Notes: generated from the letters alone by a model not told the origin. Shown: positions 20,656 to 45,082, counted from the first letter of the stretch. The stretch: 64,000 nt of DNA from Taeniopygia guttata (GCF_048771995.1 NC_133026.1:101029001-101093000); one strand, 5' to 3'. A program made the numbers and translations.

Positions 20656-23600
20656 AATCAGAAATGCAGATGCTCTTTACCTCAGCAGCAGGATGGCTAC
20701 AGGTTGCTCTCTCCACCTGCTGACACGTTCAGCACAGGACAAGGTTTGTGTCTTCTACATTCTCCAGAAACTCATGCTACATAGTTAGGACAACATTTAT
20801 TCTAACAAACCCTCACACAGCTGGCCAGAAGAACCAGTGCATCTTCTGAGTATGGGTGTCATACTCCAATTGTATCAGGACAACAGTGTAGAATGCAAAC
20901 ATACTATTCCTACTGAGGGAAAGACCTAGGTGTCAAAATAAACATTTACATGGAAAAACCTCACCTCTCAGAATCAGACATAGATAAGTTTCCAGAGTGC
21001 CTGAAGGGATTGCCCTTTATTCTCAATAATCTCTCAAAATAAAGGAGATTCTTGATTCTACAAAGAGGAATTCTATTCCAGGGAAATAAAAGAACATGCT
21101 GGCCCAAGAACTCTTAGGAGCCAAAACCACTTATTGCAAAATCCATTAGTCCTCCCTTTTAATCTACAAGGCTATAAACTTGAATGTTCACAGGTGCTTC
21201 CTCTTGAGTCTTTTTTAGGATGAGCTATGGGTTCAAAGGAAACACCTGCACAGTTTAGCTTAACATGATACACTCTTTAAAGTACATGGAGAAGTGGAGT
21301 TGTAAGCGTCATGTTTGATATACAGATTATTACTTAAAGATGTTGCTAAATAAATATTTTTCTATTAAGAAAGACACAGAATCTACCAGAATAAAACTTA
21401 AAAGCCTGTTTATCAGCACTTTGACAAAGGTAAGATAAGCAAACCTACTGCCAAACAATTTTCAACTCCTTCCACAGGAATCTACTTTCCCTCTGGAAAC
21501 CTACAGATCTCCAAGACAAGAGATTTCATAACTATGCCATATGTTATTACTAGAACCTCAGTAATTTCTATTTAAATCTTCATAAACTAACAATAATTTG
21601 TCAATCTAAAACCAAGAAAATTCTCAACTTATCTGCAGCACTGCCAGAAAGAACATGACTTAAAACACACACAAAAAAGGCCCTTCAGAGGCTAAGAACA
21701 GATGAAGACCCAACACCTACTCACAGCCCTTCAGTTATAGCAGGATTCAGGACAGGTAAAGTAGGTAGCTGGAGTGCTACTACTCATAAGAAGAATCTAA
21801 AGCAGTAGATGCAGGACAGAAAGCAATCTTGGCTTACTCATGGGTTCGCAAATGGATAACAGAGGTTTTTGTCCTGGCTAAATTGTGAAGATAGGCAACA
21901 TATTCAACAGGCTTTATTGCCACCTCTTGGCCATCACCAAATCTCACAAAATATAACAACAAAATCATCTGTCAGCTCCTTTACAGACATAATCTTTCTT
22001 TTGGGGGAAAAGAGATAGCAAGGGAACAGATGGAGTGGAAACAGAAAAAGGAGAATACTTGTTTGCAGACAAGTATAACTATTTAGGGCTGTAAAACTAC
22101 AGTGAGTACTGCAGTTGACTTTCATTGAAGTTTTATGGTGTCATCTGGAGAATCAAAGGGACTGGAAAGCAAAGAACCAGTTATTTTCAATAACTGGATT
22201 ATTTTTTATTTGCTTAAAAAAGGTAAAACGGGTGTCAAGACACTTGTTTCTTCTTGAAGTCAAAAGATTGATAGATTAGCATCACCCACACATGAAAGAC
22301 AGTAACACTAATGAAAGGCCCATTTTTCCTTCATTATTAAACCAGTAGTAAGAACCCAGATTAGTAGTTTGCTAAAGAGTACAGAGCACCACCGAAAGTT
22401 GGTTTCTCTCAGTTAGTTGCTTGTTACACAAAATATTGAAGGAAACAAACAAGAGGAAGACACTTCCACGAATCAGCTAAGAAAGTTATCTGGCCAAAAG
22501 AGCTAGAGAGCTTTGATAACCAGATACCTATTAAGCAGGAGTAATGCAAAAGGCTTGGAAAGAGAAGGGAAACCATAGGAAATGTCTTTACACATAAGCT
22601 CATTTCTGCCATCATCAAACAACAGAACTTTTTAAGATCTATCACAGAACACTTGGAAATGTGTAAGGGTTATTTGGGGTTTGTTGCACTGAATACATTC
22701 TGAAGCCCAGAGAGGAGGGCAAAAAGTGCTTTCTACCTCTGATTCTTTCCAGCTTCATGAAAGTAAGATACAAGGCAAGAAAAGACTTGTTCCAAAACTC
22801 TGTATCTCCAGCAAGCTACTCAAGGACAGAAAGCAGATGACCAGAGAAGAAAATATGTAAAGCTTTCCTCCTCAGAGTGCATTTTTAGTTTTTGCCTCTA
22901 ATATAGCCCCTAATTCTGTCTCTAATGTTGTTAATGGCTTTTCTTAACATAAACCAGTGTGAAATCAGCCCTCTTGTGACATTATCACTACCTAGAGCAC
23001 TCTTTGTAGAAGTCATGGACCTGAGGAGCATTTAATCATATGTTGCTTGCGAAAGACAAAAGCAGTTGCAGCAGACATAAGGATCCTTCATCAGATCCAG
23101 GGAAATAATCTAAAATAAACTAAGGCAAAGACATACTCTCAAGGGCTTCATGTCTCTACATGAATATTTAGTCTTTAAGCAAGGTGGCAATAAAGGTCCT
23201 GAAACTGCCCCCATAAGCTTACAGAAGAACTTTTAAGACTTTTCTATGTTCTGGAATAATAATGAACTGACAAAAAAACCCCTAAAGATGTTAGCAGAGC
23301 TCTGACTTCTGTTATTCTGTTAATAAAATCATTCAGTGTAATAACACAAAATGCAAGACTGAGTTTGTGCTAATATTTATTTCATACCATCTGTCACTAG
23401 AGTCTAAGTAGAGTCTAATGATGTAGTTAAAAAATAGTTTGATTTGGAGACTAAATGACCAATCAACATTTATAATACTCCATCTGCAAGAGAACACAGA
23501 AAAGAAGAAACACCTAACAGTAATGCCCAGCCCATCACTTTGTAAGGTAAGATTCAAAAAAATGTCAAAAGTAGGTTGTTCTGAGTTTGTATATTAACAG

Positions 23601-25431
23601 TGTGGTAGCAGGTTAATCATTACATATTTTGTGATCAATAGTTTTTTCCAGTTTTGAAGAGGACCAACTGCACAAATCTCTCAGGCAATTTCACAGGCCT
23701 AAGATGGTCTAAACATGGTAAATCAGTTCAACAAATACAATTTGTTTTCCTGCCTGTATGCCCAATACTGAGGAAGAAGTTCTAGCTCAGTCATTTCTAG
23801 GTGCCTATATTTCCACTAAAAAGGAGATTCAGGACCTTCTACCTAGTTAAGTTAAAGCTGCCACACTTATGGAGTTTCTAGCAATTTAAACAGGGTGCAA
23901 AGAAATTGTTTTTTTGAGAATGACTGGTGACCATTGATTTGTAAGCATAGATATTCAATTTTCAGTGTATGCTTTTATTCCTATGGTTAAGTGGTAACAT
24001 AGCAGTACCTCCTGCAACTAATGCCAAGTAAACACAAACACAGAAGCTTCACACAAGCACTCATTTAGCCTGCTTATTAAAAGATCCTTTCCTCTAAGAA
24101 GTCACCAGTTGTGCAAGCCTGTTGGAAGAAACTGCACACAGACTTCAGTTTGTGGCACGGGGCTTGCTTTCTTACACAACATATGTCCCAAGCTTTAATG
24201 TCTGTAGTATTCTGAGTTCACAAACAATTTTGAATAATCCTCAGGGTGGGAGAAGAACACACAAAGAGATGGCAATAAAAAGGCAGAAATATTTATATTT
24301 GAAAGACTGAGCTGTCATCTTTGTGAAAGAACCAAAGGCTCTCTGATCAACCGCCCACACTCAGTGATTACTACAGAAAAGCCAGGAAATAGGAAAAGGG
24401 ACTCACACACTGCACATTGAAAAACTGACTTTGCCACAAGAAAGCCATCATGGTCCTCTGGGCGCCAAGAAAAACATCCTTGACATTTTAGCCTGCAAAA
24501 CGCATACAGAAAAGTAGAACTATTAAGGGGAAAGTGGAATGCAGAAAGGCACAGTCAGTCAATGGGCTCACCACTAGCTTCCCAGAGTAGTATTCTGCTG
24601 TACCTCAAACCCTACAATTTTTATTTTAACAGAGCATTTCTCAAGCTTGCACAGAAAGCTACTAAATCCACAGAGGGTGAGATTAAGGTCCCCAGCTGAT
24701 CAAGTCACAAGGTCAGCAGGGAGTGTGAATTTCCACCTCAAAAATGAAGAAAAGCAAGATACACCCAACACCTGCACAAACCTCAAATAAAAAGAACAGT
24801 TGAAGTACCTTGGCATCTTCAGACAGTGCTGAAGATCTGTTGCTCTGGGGACTTTTACCAGTGAACTATAGCAAAGGATTACTGCAGAAGAAGTAAAAGA
24901 AAGTACAGGCTCCTTACAGCGAGACAGCACCTGCACAGCAGCCCACTATGTCCCTACCTACAGTAACCAAGACTTGAGGACAACCAAGCTACAATCAACT
25001 TGCATACTGAAAACACCCACACCCTTGCTGTTTGAAAATTAGAGAGAAGTGCCCCCAACCTCCAAATCATGGCTTGTCAATAATTTGTCAAAATGAATTA
25101 TTTTAATAATAGTTAATAATTTCTTATAGACATGATGATCTCACCCTTTCCTAGTATTCCAAAATGAGACATTTTTTTCCTGGAACATAAGTACATTTGG
25201 ACTGCTCCACATCTGTCCAATAGCTTTTTGCTCCTGTAATCATCACTCACTTTTCTCCATTAAAAATTTGTTTTATCCCATCAGCTACTTTGTAATTCAG
25301 AGGCATAATATTCCCTTTCTTCCATATCACATGGGCTGCAGAAGAAAGGCATGGAACACAGTGTCAGTGTCCAGGCAATTTCCACAGGAGCTTTACCTGA
25401 TAATGCCAATATTAAATAATAGTACTGATAT

Positions 25432-25601
25432 TGGAATGTGCTGCTCAGGGAGGTGGTGGAATCAATGCCTCTGGAGGTGTTTAAAGAAAGACAGGACACG
25501 GCACTTAGTGCCACAGTCTACTTGACGTTATAGTGTTTGGTCACAGGTTGGACTCAATGATCTCAGCGATCTTTTACAACCTAATTGAGTCTATGATTCT
25601 G
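25432..25601 (+). mobile_element. CR1 LINE 3' fragment at the edge of the ANKRD12 CpG island
   Basis: It reads through typical CR1 3' phrases: 'tgctcagggaggtggtggaa', 'tctggaggtgtttaaagaaa', 'acaggttggactcaatgatc' and the end 'tctatgattctg'. It lies about 260 bases from the CpG island, antisense to ANKRD12. Confidence 0.88.
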
Positions 25602-26477
25602 CAAAATATTTATTTTATTTGGGAGTTTAAAGTAAAAAAAGAATCCTTTAATTTCTTATTGCATACACAGTCTTTAGGGAAAAAAAGAGCCAAAAAAAAA
25701 CCCCAAAAAATCCTCTACCAAAACAAAAAAAAACAACCAAACAAGATTGAATATTATCGATGGTACCTCGAGAGTCTGACAGGCTCTAGAATGAAAAACT
25801 GAGCAACTGAGCCTGGCATTCTCTCATTCCTTGCCCTTCCTTTGTTGCCTGCTGTCACCTGTGCAGCGCGAGTTGCCGCGCTTCATCCACATCTGCGGCT
25901 GCCGGGCGCTGCCAGGGAAGGCAGGGAACGCGTTATCCGGCCGAGCTGCCAGGTAGCCTCGGCGGGCCCGGCACCGACAGACCAACTCCCGAGGCTGCAG
26001 GGAGCAGCCGAAATTCCCGACACGGAGGCGGGGCGCGTGTGTTATGTACGTGTGTGTCTGTGTGCTATGTGTGTGTACACTGCCATGCCGCGCTCGGCAC
26101 CCGCGCCCCGCTCGCCCGTGCCGCCTCACTGCCTTCCCCGCACACTGCCGGCCCTGCCTCCCGCGGGAACCTCCCGCAGGCGGCGGGCCCCTCACGCCGG
26201 GCGGCGGGGCAGCGGCCAGGCTCGGCGGGCCAGGCGGTGACAGCGGCGGCCATGGCCCCCGCCGCGGCGCTGCCGGGCTGACAGCGCGGCCGGACGGAGC
26301 ACGGCGGGAGACGCGGTGCCCGCTGCCCGGGGGGACACGGCGGCAGCGCTGACACCGCCGAGGCGGGCACCGGGTGGGCGCTCCCCGAGCTCAGGGACAA
26401 GGGGGCGGCACCCCGCGGGCACCGGGTGGGGCCGGGGGTCCCCGCCGCGCGCCGGGAAGGTGCGCTCCGGTCCTTAC

Positions 26478-26650
26478 CTTCTCTCGGGAGCACGGCAGCG
26501 GGACGCGTCCTCCTCCTCCTGCTGCTGCTGTCTCTGTGGACGGCGCGGCCGCGGGGAATCGGGCAGGGCAGCGAGTGCCGCCCGCAGGGCTCAGGGGCTG
26601 AGGCTCAGCCGCGGCTCCAGGCACCAGGGATTGCGAACACCCTACCCGCC
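26478..26650 (-). other. ANKRD12: Predicted non-coding first exon of ANKRD12 (5' boundary uncertain)
   Basis: On the minus strand a strong donor, GAGAAG|GTAAGGA, falls at 26478/26477 inside the CpG island, upstream of the start-codon exon by about 19 kb. A non-coding CpG-island first exon is the usual layout for this gene family. The exon would include short GGA and GCA triplet runs (26508-26530). Its 5' end is set arbitrarily before the long purine tract. The true start may lie within or beyond that tract. Confidence 0.6.
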
Positions 26651-26756
26651 CTTCTTTCCTTCTTTCTTTCTTCTTTCCTTCCTTTCTTCCCTTCCTTCCT
26701 TCTCTCCCTCTCTCTCCCTTCTTCCCTCTCTCCCTCTCTCCCTCCCTCCTTTCCTC
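26649..26756. repeat. 108-base pure pyrimidine (CT) tract in the ANKRD12 promoter/5' UTR region
   Basis: Every base from 26649 to 26756 is C or T, in irregular CTTT, CCTT and CTCC units, so the ANKRD12 sense strand carries a pure purine GA tract. Such tracts can form triplex (H-DNA) structures, bind GAGA-type factors and vary in length between individuals. It lies between the predicted first exon and the CCAAT box. Confidence 0.9.
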
Positions 26757-27040
26757 ACACCCCGCGCCGCCGCTCGGCTCCCCCCCGCCCCCCTCCCAGC
26801 GGCGCTCCCATTGGCCGCGCGCCGCCCACGTGGGCCTCGCGCAGGGCACGGGACGCGGTCGAGCGGTGCCGCTGCCAACGACAGAGCGCTCGGGGCGGGG
26901 TGGGCAGCGCAGCGCCTCTCTCCATTCCCAGTGCCGGCCCCATCCCGAAGGAGACGGGCGCCCGCAGGGCGACGGGAAATAACGGGCTCGCGGGATGCCA
27001 CTCACGGACGGGGCTGGGACGAGGACTAGGGCGCGAGCAC

Positions 27041-27052
27041 TGCGCATGCGCG
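27041..27052. promoter_or_regulatory. NRF1 consensus site
   Basis: TGCGCATGCGCG fits YGCGCAYGCGCR at every position, in the ANKRD12 CpG island. A weaker NRF1-like run of alternating GC lies near 27316-27330. Confidence 0.6.
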
Positions 27053-27103
27053 ACGGGGGGGTTGCCGGGGGCAGCCGCGCATCCTCTTGGGCTGCGGTCG
27101 CTG

Positions 27104-27116
27104 GAACCTTCTGGAA
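27104..27116 (+). promoter_or_regulatory. Heat shock element, three units
   Basis: GAACCTTCTGGAA gives GAA-nn-TTC-nn-GAA exactly, the minimal HSF1 trimer site, inside the ANKRD12 CpG island. It touches the YY1-like AAATGGCGGC. Function is inferred from the motif only. Confidence 0.55.
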
Positions 27117-29463
27117 ATGGCGGCGGCGGCGGCCCTGGCTGGTCACGGGACGAGGTGGCGGACGAGAGCTTTTCCGGTCCCTGCCGCGGGACGGGAGCCG
27201 ACCTACAGCCACCAGCGCGCCCCGCTTCGCCTCGCCCAGCGCTGCCGCTGCCGCCCCCTCCCCGGGGAGGGGTTTTTCCGGCGGTGATGGCGCAGTGAGT
27301 TTTAACTACCCGGCGCTGTGCGCGTGCGCGGCGGGCGCTGCCCATCCCGTTCCCTCCTACCTTCTATCCCACCGCCGGGCTGGTGGGTGCGGAGGGGCTG
27401 CGGCTAAAGGCTCCGCAGTTTTTGGGAGAAGCCCCCGGACGCAGGTGCGTGTGGCGCAGTGCCGGAAAGCCCGGGGTGGCCGTTCGCTTTCGCGAAAGGC
27501 TGCGGGATGCTGATCCCGCCGCGCCTGGGGTCAGGTCAGTGCTGCGTCCCCCCACCCCCCACTTAGGCACAATTCCCATCCGCCCGCCGCTGCAGGACAG
27601 GGCAATTTCTGGGTTTCCAAACTAGTTTTTTGGAGGTGCTCTGTTTGTACAAATGAGTCAGACGTCATATAAAGACATCTGAGGGGTTACGGAGTTGACT
27701 GACAATGTAGCCCTAGTAGCAGCCTTGGAAGGGGGGTCATTTATCTGCACTCGTGAGAGGTTTTGCATCTGCTTGTAACAATAGTCGTATGTGGCAGGAT
27801 TTAAGGAACATGTATGGTGCTGTACTCGTGGATTCTCGAGTAATGTTCTCCACATCGCTTCTGGGAGATGCTGAAGGGCCGCCAGGTGTAGTATTTTGAC
27901 ATGGTAGCTAAACAAAGTCTTTAGCATAGTTTCAATTGCTGTGGTCATTCTGCTACTGGATTGCTTTAATCTGTTACTGGGTAGAAATTCCTTAATATTT
28001 CCTATTCATCAGAAAAGTGGGGGTTTTTCTGTATCAAAATATAACTTTGATTGAAGACACCTATTATGTGGACTTGATGTACATTCTGATCCCCCCCCCC
28101 GCAATGATGTACCAGCATGGATAGAGCATGGCATCAAAAATCTCTCATGTTCCCATGCTCCATGGCTTACTGTTCAGACAAACTTCTCTCATTTGCTTTC
28201 ACAATCTTCCTGTACAAATGCTGGTACAGATGATTTGTGTTGTTAAGCAACTGCCCTCACTTTCATTTGATTCTGTTAGTGTACAGTGGGCATTGTCCAG
28301 TGGCCAGGAACAGCTCTGTCGGTGTGAGTGATTATACCACAAAGGGAGTTGCCTTCAAATTCTTTTGTGTTCGATTCATGACAGAGGCTATTGACAGAGG
28401 CTATCTCTAGAAGTGGAAAACTCATTGAATAACAGACAGCCTATGGAATGTCAGCCTAAGTAGAGTAAGAGCAGTTTGCAAAAGCAGAATAATTTTCCTT
28501 TTCATGATATTATACATGGATCCACACGGTAAAACATGACAGGCTACAGGTGTGGCCTGCATTGTGATACTGCATTTTGATCCTTGTGCATGAGTAGTGT
28601 GGAGTTCCAGGAATTTGGTGTGTGTTAGGTGTTCATAACCAGACACTGAGGTAATGGGGAAGGGGGTCTCATGAGTAATATCTGCTGCAGCAGATGTTAA
28701 GATACAATAATAATATCTGTCAGTAACTGGAAAAAATACTGTTCTTTAAGCCTTTTGTAAGAACTGCTGTTTGGACTAACGAAAAGCATCAGTCAGTTGA
28801 CTGCTAGTTGCTACCCCTACATTCATTTCTTGCCCTTGTTTCCAGCAGTCCCTCCCTTTTACGTCTAGCACAGCTGCAAGATGCTTTTGTAGCTGCATGG
28901 TGTTGGTGTGCTTAGGACTTCCTTTGATCTGCCTTCCCATCCTGTGTCACCAGCCCTGTGAACTACCGGTCTTCAGACCACACAGGTCCAGCATCTGCTT
29001 GAACTGTGTCATTGCTGAATTCAGTCTAGTACCTGAAGGACTGAACATTTCAGACTGCAGTACAAAAACCTGACATAAGAACTTGCAGGATGCCACACAG
29101 GTCAAAGCGTGTGTGCCAGCCTCTAAGAGGTAACTGGCCGGTCAGCCCATGGGGCCAGCAAACATCCTGCACAGGTAGGATGGGATTTCACTGCTTCTCC
29201 CTATTTAATGACAGAATGCTGTTCTAGATAACATTTTTCTAGCAGTGTGTGGTGGTAATGGAAATCTTTTCTGTTATCCAAAATCACACACTTCATTGGG
29301 TATCTAGAATTTCTTATTACTGCACACTACCTTCAACAAAGAAAAGAATCGTCACCCCCTACTCTTGAAGTCCAGTAGATTCTTTTGGTGTCTTGTGCTT
29401 CTATATCCTAAATCACATTTCCTTTCTCAAGGCTACTTATTTTAAAATATTCTCAAGGTAGTC

Positions 29464-29481
29464 TTTTTTTTTTTTTTTTTT
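29464..29481. repeat. Poly(T) run, 18 bases
   Basis: This is a pure T18 run preceding a pyrimidine-rich stretch and the inverted repeat at 29499. It could be a remnant poly(A) tail of a minus-strand insertion, but no element body is recognisable. Confidence 0.8.
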
Positions 29482-29498
29482 CCTTCCCCAGTTTCTTC

Positions 29499-29533
29499 TT
29501 TATATTCCACTTTCCTAGAAAGTGGAATATAAA
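29499..29533. repeat. Perfect inverted repeat, 16-bp arms, 3-base loop
   Basis: TTTATATTCCACTTTC (29499-29514) is followed by CTA and its exact reverse complement (29518-29533). It lies in the spacer between ANKRD12 and NDUFV2. Confidence 0.92.
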
Positions 29534-32486
29534 TTATTAATATTATAATTAATACAGTATGTGAGTTCTTTAATTTTTGCCTCATTCAAGGAGAGGCAAA
29601 CAAGACTACTGCAAACACATAATCAGTTCTGTTGGTGCTACAGTAACAGTTTCAGGAATGTGTGGACTGGTGCAGTAGTTGACTCATTTTTTGCTTAACT
29701 CACCACCCAGTATTCTTACAATCCAGGATATTAACCGCTTGATTGAAACTGTAGAATTGCAAGTGTTATTTGACAGGTTAGTGCTACTGCCTAGAATTAA
29801 TATTAGTGACCCTCTGCTATTGAGGATAATGAAAATTCTGTTCTGTTAATATTTGTTACATTTTTCCTACTACAAATGTATATAGTAAAATACACATTTT
29901 TAATACTAGTAAAAGCAAGCACAAGGTATTATCTACAGCTATTCAAAAACAACAGAGAATTGGGATACATCAATTCTTGCACAATTCTGGAACTCTTTCA
30001 TAATGATCACCTTGTTAATTCTCATCACAATCCTGCTTAAGTTACCATTGTGAAAATAATTTATTGTATATAGTAAGCAGTACCTGTAACAAATAATGTA
30101 GAATATGTATTTCTACTTGAGATGTTTGAAATGTTCAAATTTCAACAAAACCTGAAATAATGCAAGATGTGATTTTTTTTTTTAAGTATTTAATACAATG
30201 ATTGCCCAAACTTTTTTGAGGAGAAACCAGGACCATAAAGCCTCAAAAAATTGATGGAGTGGGTAAGACGAGAGAGACTAGTTACTTTATCTGTCTACAA
30301 TAATTTCACAGTCCTGTAGCTGCCTCCAGTACTCAATTTAAAGAGTGATGGATCAGATTTGTGCCATGCAGTAGGGATAATGTAAATTATATTATTCTAG
30401 TCAAGTGATTGGCAGATTCTCACATGTTACATCAAAATGACTGACAGCTTGTTTGTGGAACATCACTAGCAATTTCCAAAATATGGGAACTGTGGGAGGT
30501 CCATGTTCTGCTCATGAGACAGACATCAAAATTGTCATGTGCAGATGGAATAAAATGGGGAGAAAAGTGCTGTAAGGCTACAAATGCTGTCTGGCTTTAA
30601 AAATGGGTGGAGTCTGGCATTCAAGAGCTTTGTTTGTGTATAGTTGGATGTTTCAACCTTGGCAGGTCCAAAACTACGTTTCTCTTCAACATGATTGCGC
30701 AATCCCGTGGGATTTCACTGTTACATACCAAACCATGAATAACTAGCACAGTATAGTTCCACAATGCATGCAACATCCTCACTTGTATTCAACATATACT
30801 TCAAAGGTTAGAATAAGGTAAGGCTGTATGAACTAGAATACAGTTTTGCTGTTAAAATGGAACAAACAGTGTAGTCAGACTGGGATACTAAACTGAGTCT
30901 GTCTTTGCATCAAGATATGAGATGCCGTCTGCCTCATCTCATGTCGCTAGAGAAGTGCCACATAGTGCCAGATGCCTGGCCTGCTACAAGGCCTGAGGCT
31001 ATTACAAACATGGAGTGACCTTTCAGAAGAACATTCAGAGACTTTATATGACGGATAAGATTTCAATCCATGTACTATTTTCTTCTGTGCATTATGTTCT
31101 GGACTGCTTCTCACAAAATTTTTTTTCATGCTTGTTTGGAAACTGCTTCACTCATGAGTTGTATGTATGTATTGGATTTTCTTTTCCATTTGAATGCAAT
31201 TCAATTATTTCATTTTATAAATATAGTAAAATGGAAGATAGCAAGTTTCTCATACAAATGATTTACAGATACATTATGTTCCCAGAACTACCAACAGTAA
31301 TACTGCTTTTTCAATGGCGTCTGAAGGAACTTCACAGAGTGTGTTGAAATAAAGGTGGTGTATCAACAGACTACACAAGATAGCCATTATGCAGGTAATC
31401 TGTAAAAACAGAATTTAACTCCAAAGAGGGAGAATAGTTTGGCGAAGTACTATTAATTAGACTATCAAAACAAACTAAATATAATATAGAATAAAATTAT
31501 AAGGTTAAGGTTCATCTATCTCATCAACTGTAATGCAAATATAAGTTCCGTGACAGATTTGAGATGAGGCAGGTGCAGTATGGTCTCAGGTGACTGATAT
31601 GTCCACATTTCCTAATTTACATGGAAATGTATGTCTGTATAGCTAAAGCATTTGCCCCGTTTTATAAGCATAGGTATGAAGTGTCAGTATGCACTCAGTT
31701 TTTTAAAAACTTATCTTCAGATTTTTTATATTGAAAGAAATTCCTCAATTTCACATAGATTAGTTCTTGAAGGTAGCTGGTGCACAGTAATAAGGTCAAA
31801 GAAGTATCTCTGAATCAAGGATCCAGTGTCAGATAGTGTTACTCTTAAGCACATGCTGAACTGTTTTGGTATATTCTGTCTTCCCCCATCTCCATACCTT
31901 GTCTGTACTAAATAAACTTGCAGAAGAAGTTAGTTGGTTTCTGTTGCTTTTAATTCTTTTAGTAGAATACTGCTGCTCATTGGGGCTTTACATTTTTCCT
32001 GATTACAGAATGATACTAAGAAGAATTAAACTTAAGAAGAACCACTTCTAACTGAACCTACAAGATTTTTTACACAACATGGCTCAGATAACCTTTCTTG
32101 TGTGTGTTTGATTATAAATTGCCAATAAAAGTAACATGATGAAGCTTTGTCAGATAATCTCCTTTCAATTTTGTTCTTTGTGCATTTGCCAGATTTGTAA
32201 TTTACGTTTGTTGCTGCTTCAAAGAGCTTTAGAAAAAGCTGAAACAATTTTCAATGACAGATCAAAAGATAAAAATTTTAATCTCTCATTGACACTCTTC
32301 AATGAGAAAGTGGATACTTTCAGGGAGTCACTTTACACAGTCTACAGAACCACTTTTCTTACAGTCTGGAATTATGAATAAACTGCTGTAGTTAACTTAC
32401 TGTGGTTTTAAGCAGTCTAATTGCTGTTATTTTTCTTTTAAACCAAAACATTAGAATGTATATCGTTTTACTGAGATTTAAGATAC

Positions 32487-32492
32487 TTTATT
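32487..32492 (-). terminator. NDUFV2: Candidate NDUFV2 poly(A) signal AATAAA
   Basis: The plus strand reads TTTATT, so the transcript reads AATAAA. It lies about 35 bases past the stop codon, giving a predicted 3' UTR of only about 50-70 bases. NDUFV2 messages in other vertebrates also have short 3' UTRs. No 3' reads are available to confirm the cleavage site. Confidence 0.6.
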
Positions 32493-32527
32493 CTTTTCAG
32501 ACAGTTCATCTTATATTACAAAAATCC

Positions 32528-44439
<11,912 letters not shown>

Positions 44440-44937
44440 GGCGGCGGCAGGAGCGCCGATCCCAGCTCCCGCTGCGCTTCCTTGTCCCGATCCCTCTCCT
44501 TGAGGCCCGGGCTCGCCCTCCGCGCCGCGCCAAGGAGACCCGCAGCGCGCATGCGCCGGGGCGCGGCCGCAGCGCGCGTGCCCGCTCTGGGAGCGGGGCT
44601 GTCCCGCCTGTCCCGGCCTCAGGCGATCCCCGCCTCAGGGTGCCCGAGCCAATTTCAGCCTCTCGTGGCACACACCAGCGTGGAGAAAACCGATTCCTTC
44701 GGAAACAAGAGCTGGTAGCAGCGGAAAATAGCAGGAAGCTAGTGAAGATTTTTTCAGTCCTGTGTTGCCCACTTTCCTGCCCATTTGTTTGCGGTTTTAA
44801 TGTTTGGACTGCTTGCGCCTATGTTTTGTACTCCTTTAGGAAAAACAATAAACATTCGTTGTCTTTTTGGCGTCTGAGAAGCATTCTCGTATGACACCAT
44901 AATCCAGTTAATACAGTACAAATGCTGGAACGGAGGC

Positions 44938-45082
44938 TCACAGAATCACAGGATGGTTTGGGTTGGAAGAGAGCTTGAACATCATCTGGTTCCAACCCCT
45001 GCCATGGGCAGGCACCTCCTTCCGCTAGGCCGGGCTGCTCAGAGCCCCATCCAGCCTGGGAATGCGGCATCCACAATTCACT
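44938..45082 (-). mobile_element. CR1 LINE 3' fragment upstream of NDUFV2
   Basis: 'cacaggatggtttgggttgg', 'catcatctggttccaacccc' and 'tgctcagagccccatccagc' match the reverse-complemented CR1 3' end. The copy is about 145 bases long and 5'-truncated, about 500 bases upstream of the NDUFV2 start codon. Confidence 0.92.

Larger units (their letters stand above)
7395..26477 (-). other. ANKRD12: ANKRD12 first intron (about 19 kb)
   Basis: The interval lies between the predicted CpG-island first exon and the start-codon exon. It holds two to three CR1 relics (9851-9994, 25432-25601 and possibly 20556-20655), A-rich and TA simple repeats, and a small imperfect direct repeat. I recognise no coding exon on either strand. 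Alternative 5' UTR exons could be present but cannot be called from sequence alone. Confidence 0.7.
25860..27560. promoter_or_regulatory. ANKRD12: ANKRD12 CpG island, possibly bidirectional promoter
   Basis: About 1.7 kb of CpG-dense sequence is bounded by AT-rich DNA. Visible motifs include ATTGG (inverted CCAAT box) at 26810-26814, a palindromic E-box CCCACGTGGG at 26825-26834, a perfect NRF1 consensus TGCGCATGCGCG at 27041-27052, a three-unit heat shock element at 27104-27116 and a YY1-like AAATGGCGGC starting at 27115. The CCAAT box and E-box sit upstream of the predicted ANKRD12 first exon. The NRF1, heat-shock and YY1 motifs lie some 230-310 bases further along, where a plus-strand start could also be placed. 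Long open frames here result from high GC content, not coding. Confidence 0.8.
27561..32470. other. Spacer between NDUFV2 3' end and ANKRD12 promoter
   Basis: About 4.9 kb separate the ANKRD12 CpG island and the NDUFV2 poly(A) signal. It contains a C10 run near 28091, a T18 run (29464-29481) and a 16-bp-arm inverted repeat (29499-29533). I see no coding exon and no CR1 copy. A non-coding transcript starting in the CpG island on the plus strand could cross this interval, but the sequence alone does not show one. Confidence 0.7.

Noticed and set aside
26316..27513. Overlapping open frames up to 290 codons on both strands of the ANKRD12 CpG island
   Set aside because: High GC makes stop codons rare. 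The frames are Arg/Pro/Ala/Gly/Ser-rich, overlap in several frames and show no protein family.
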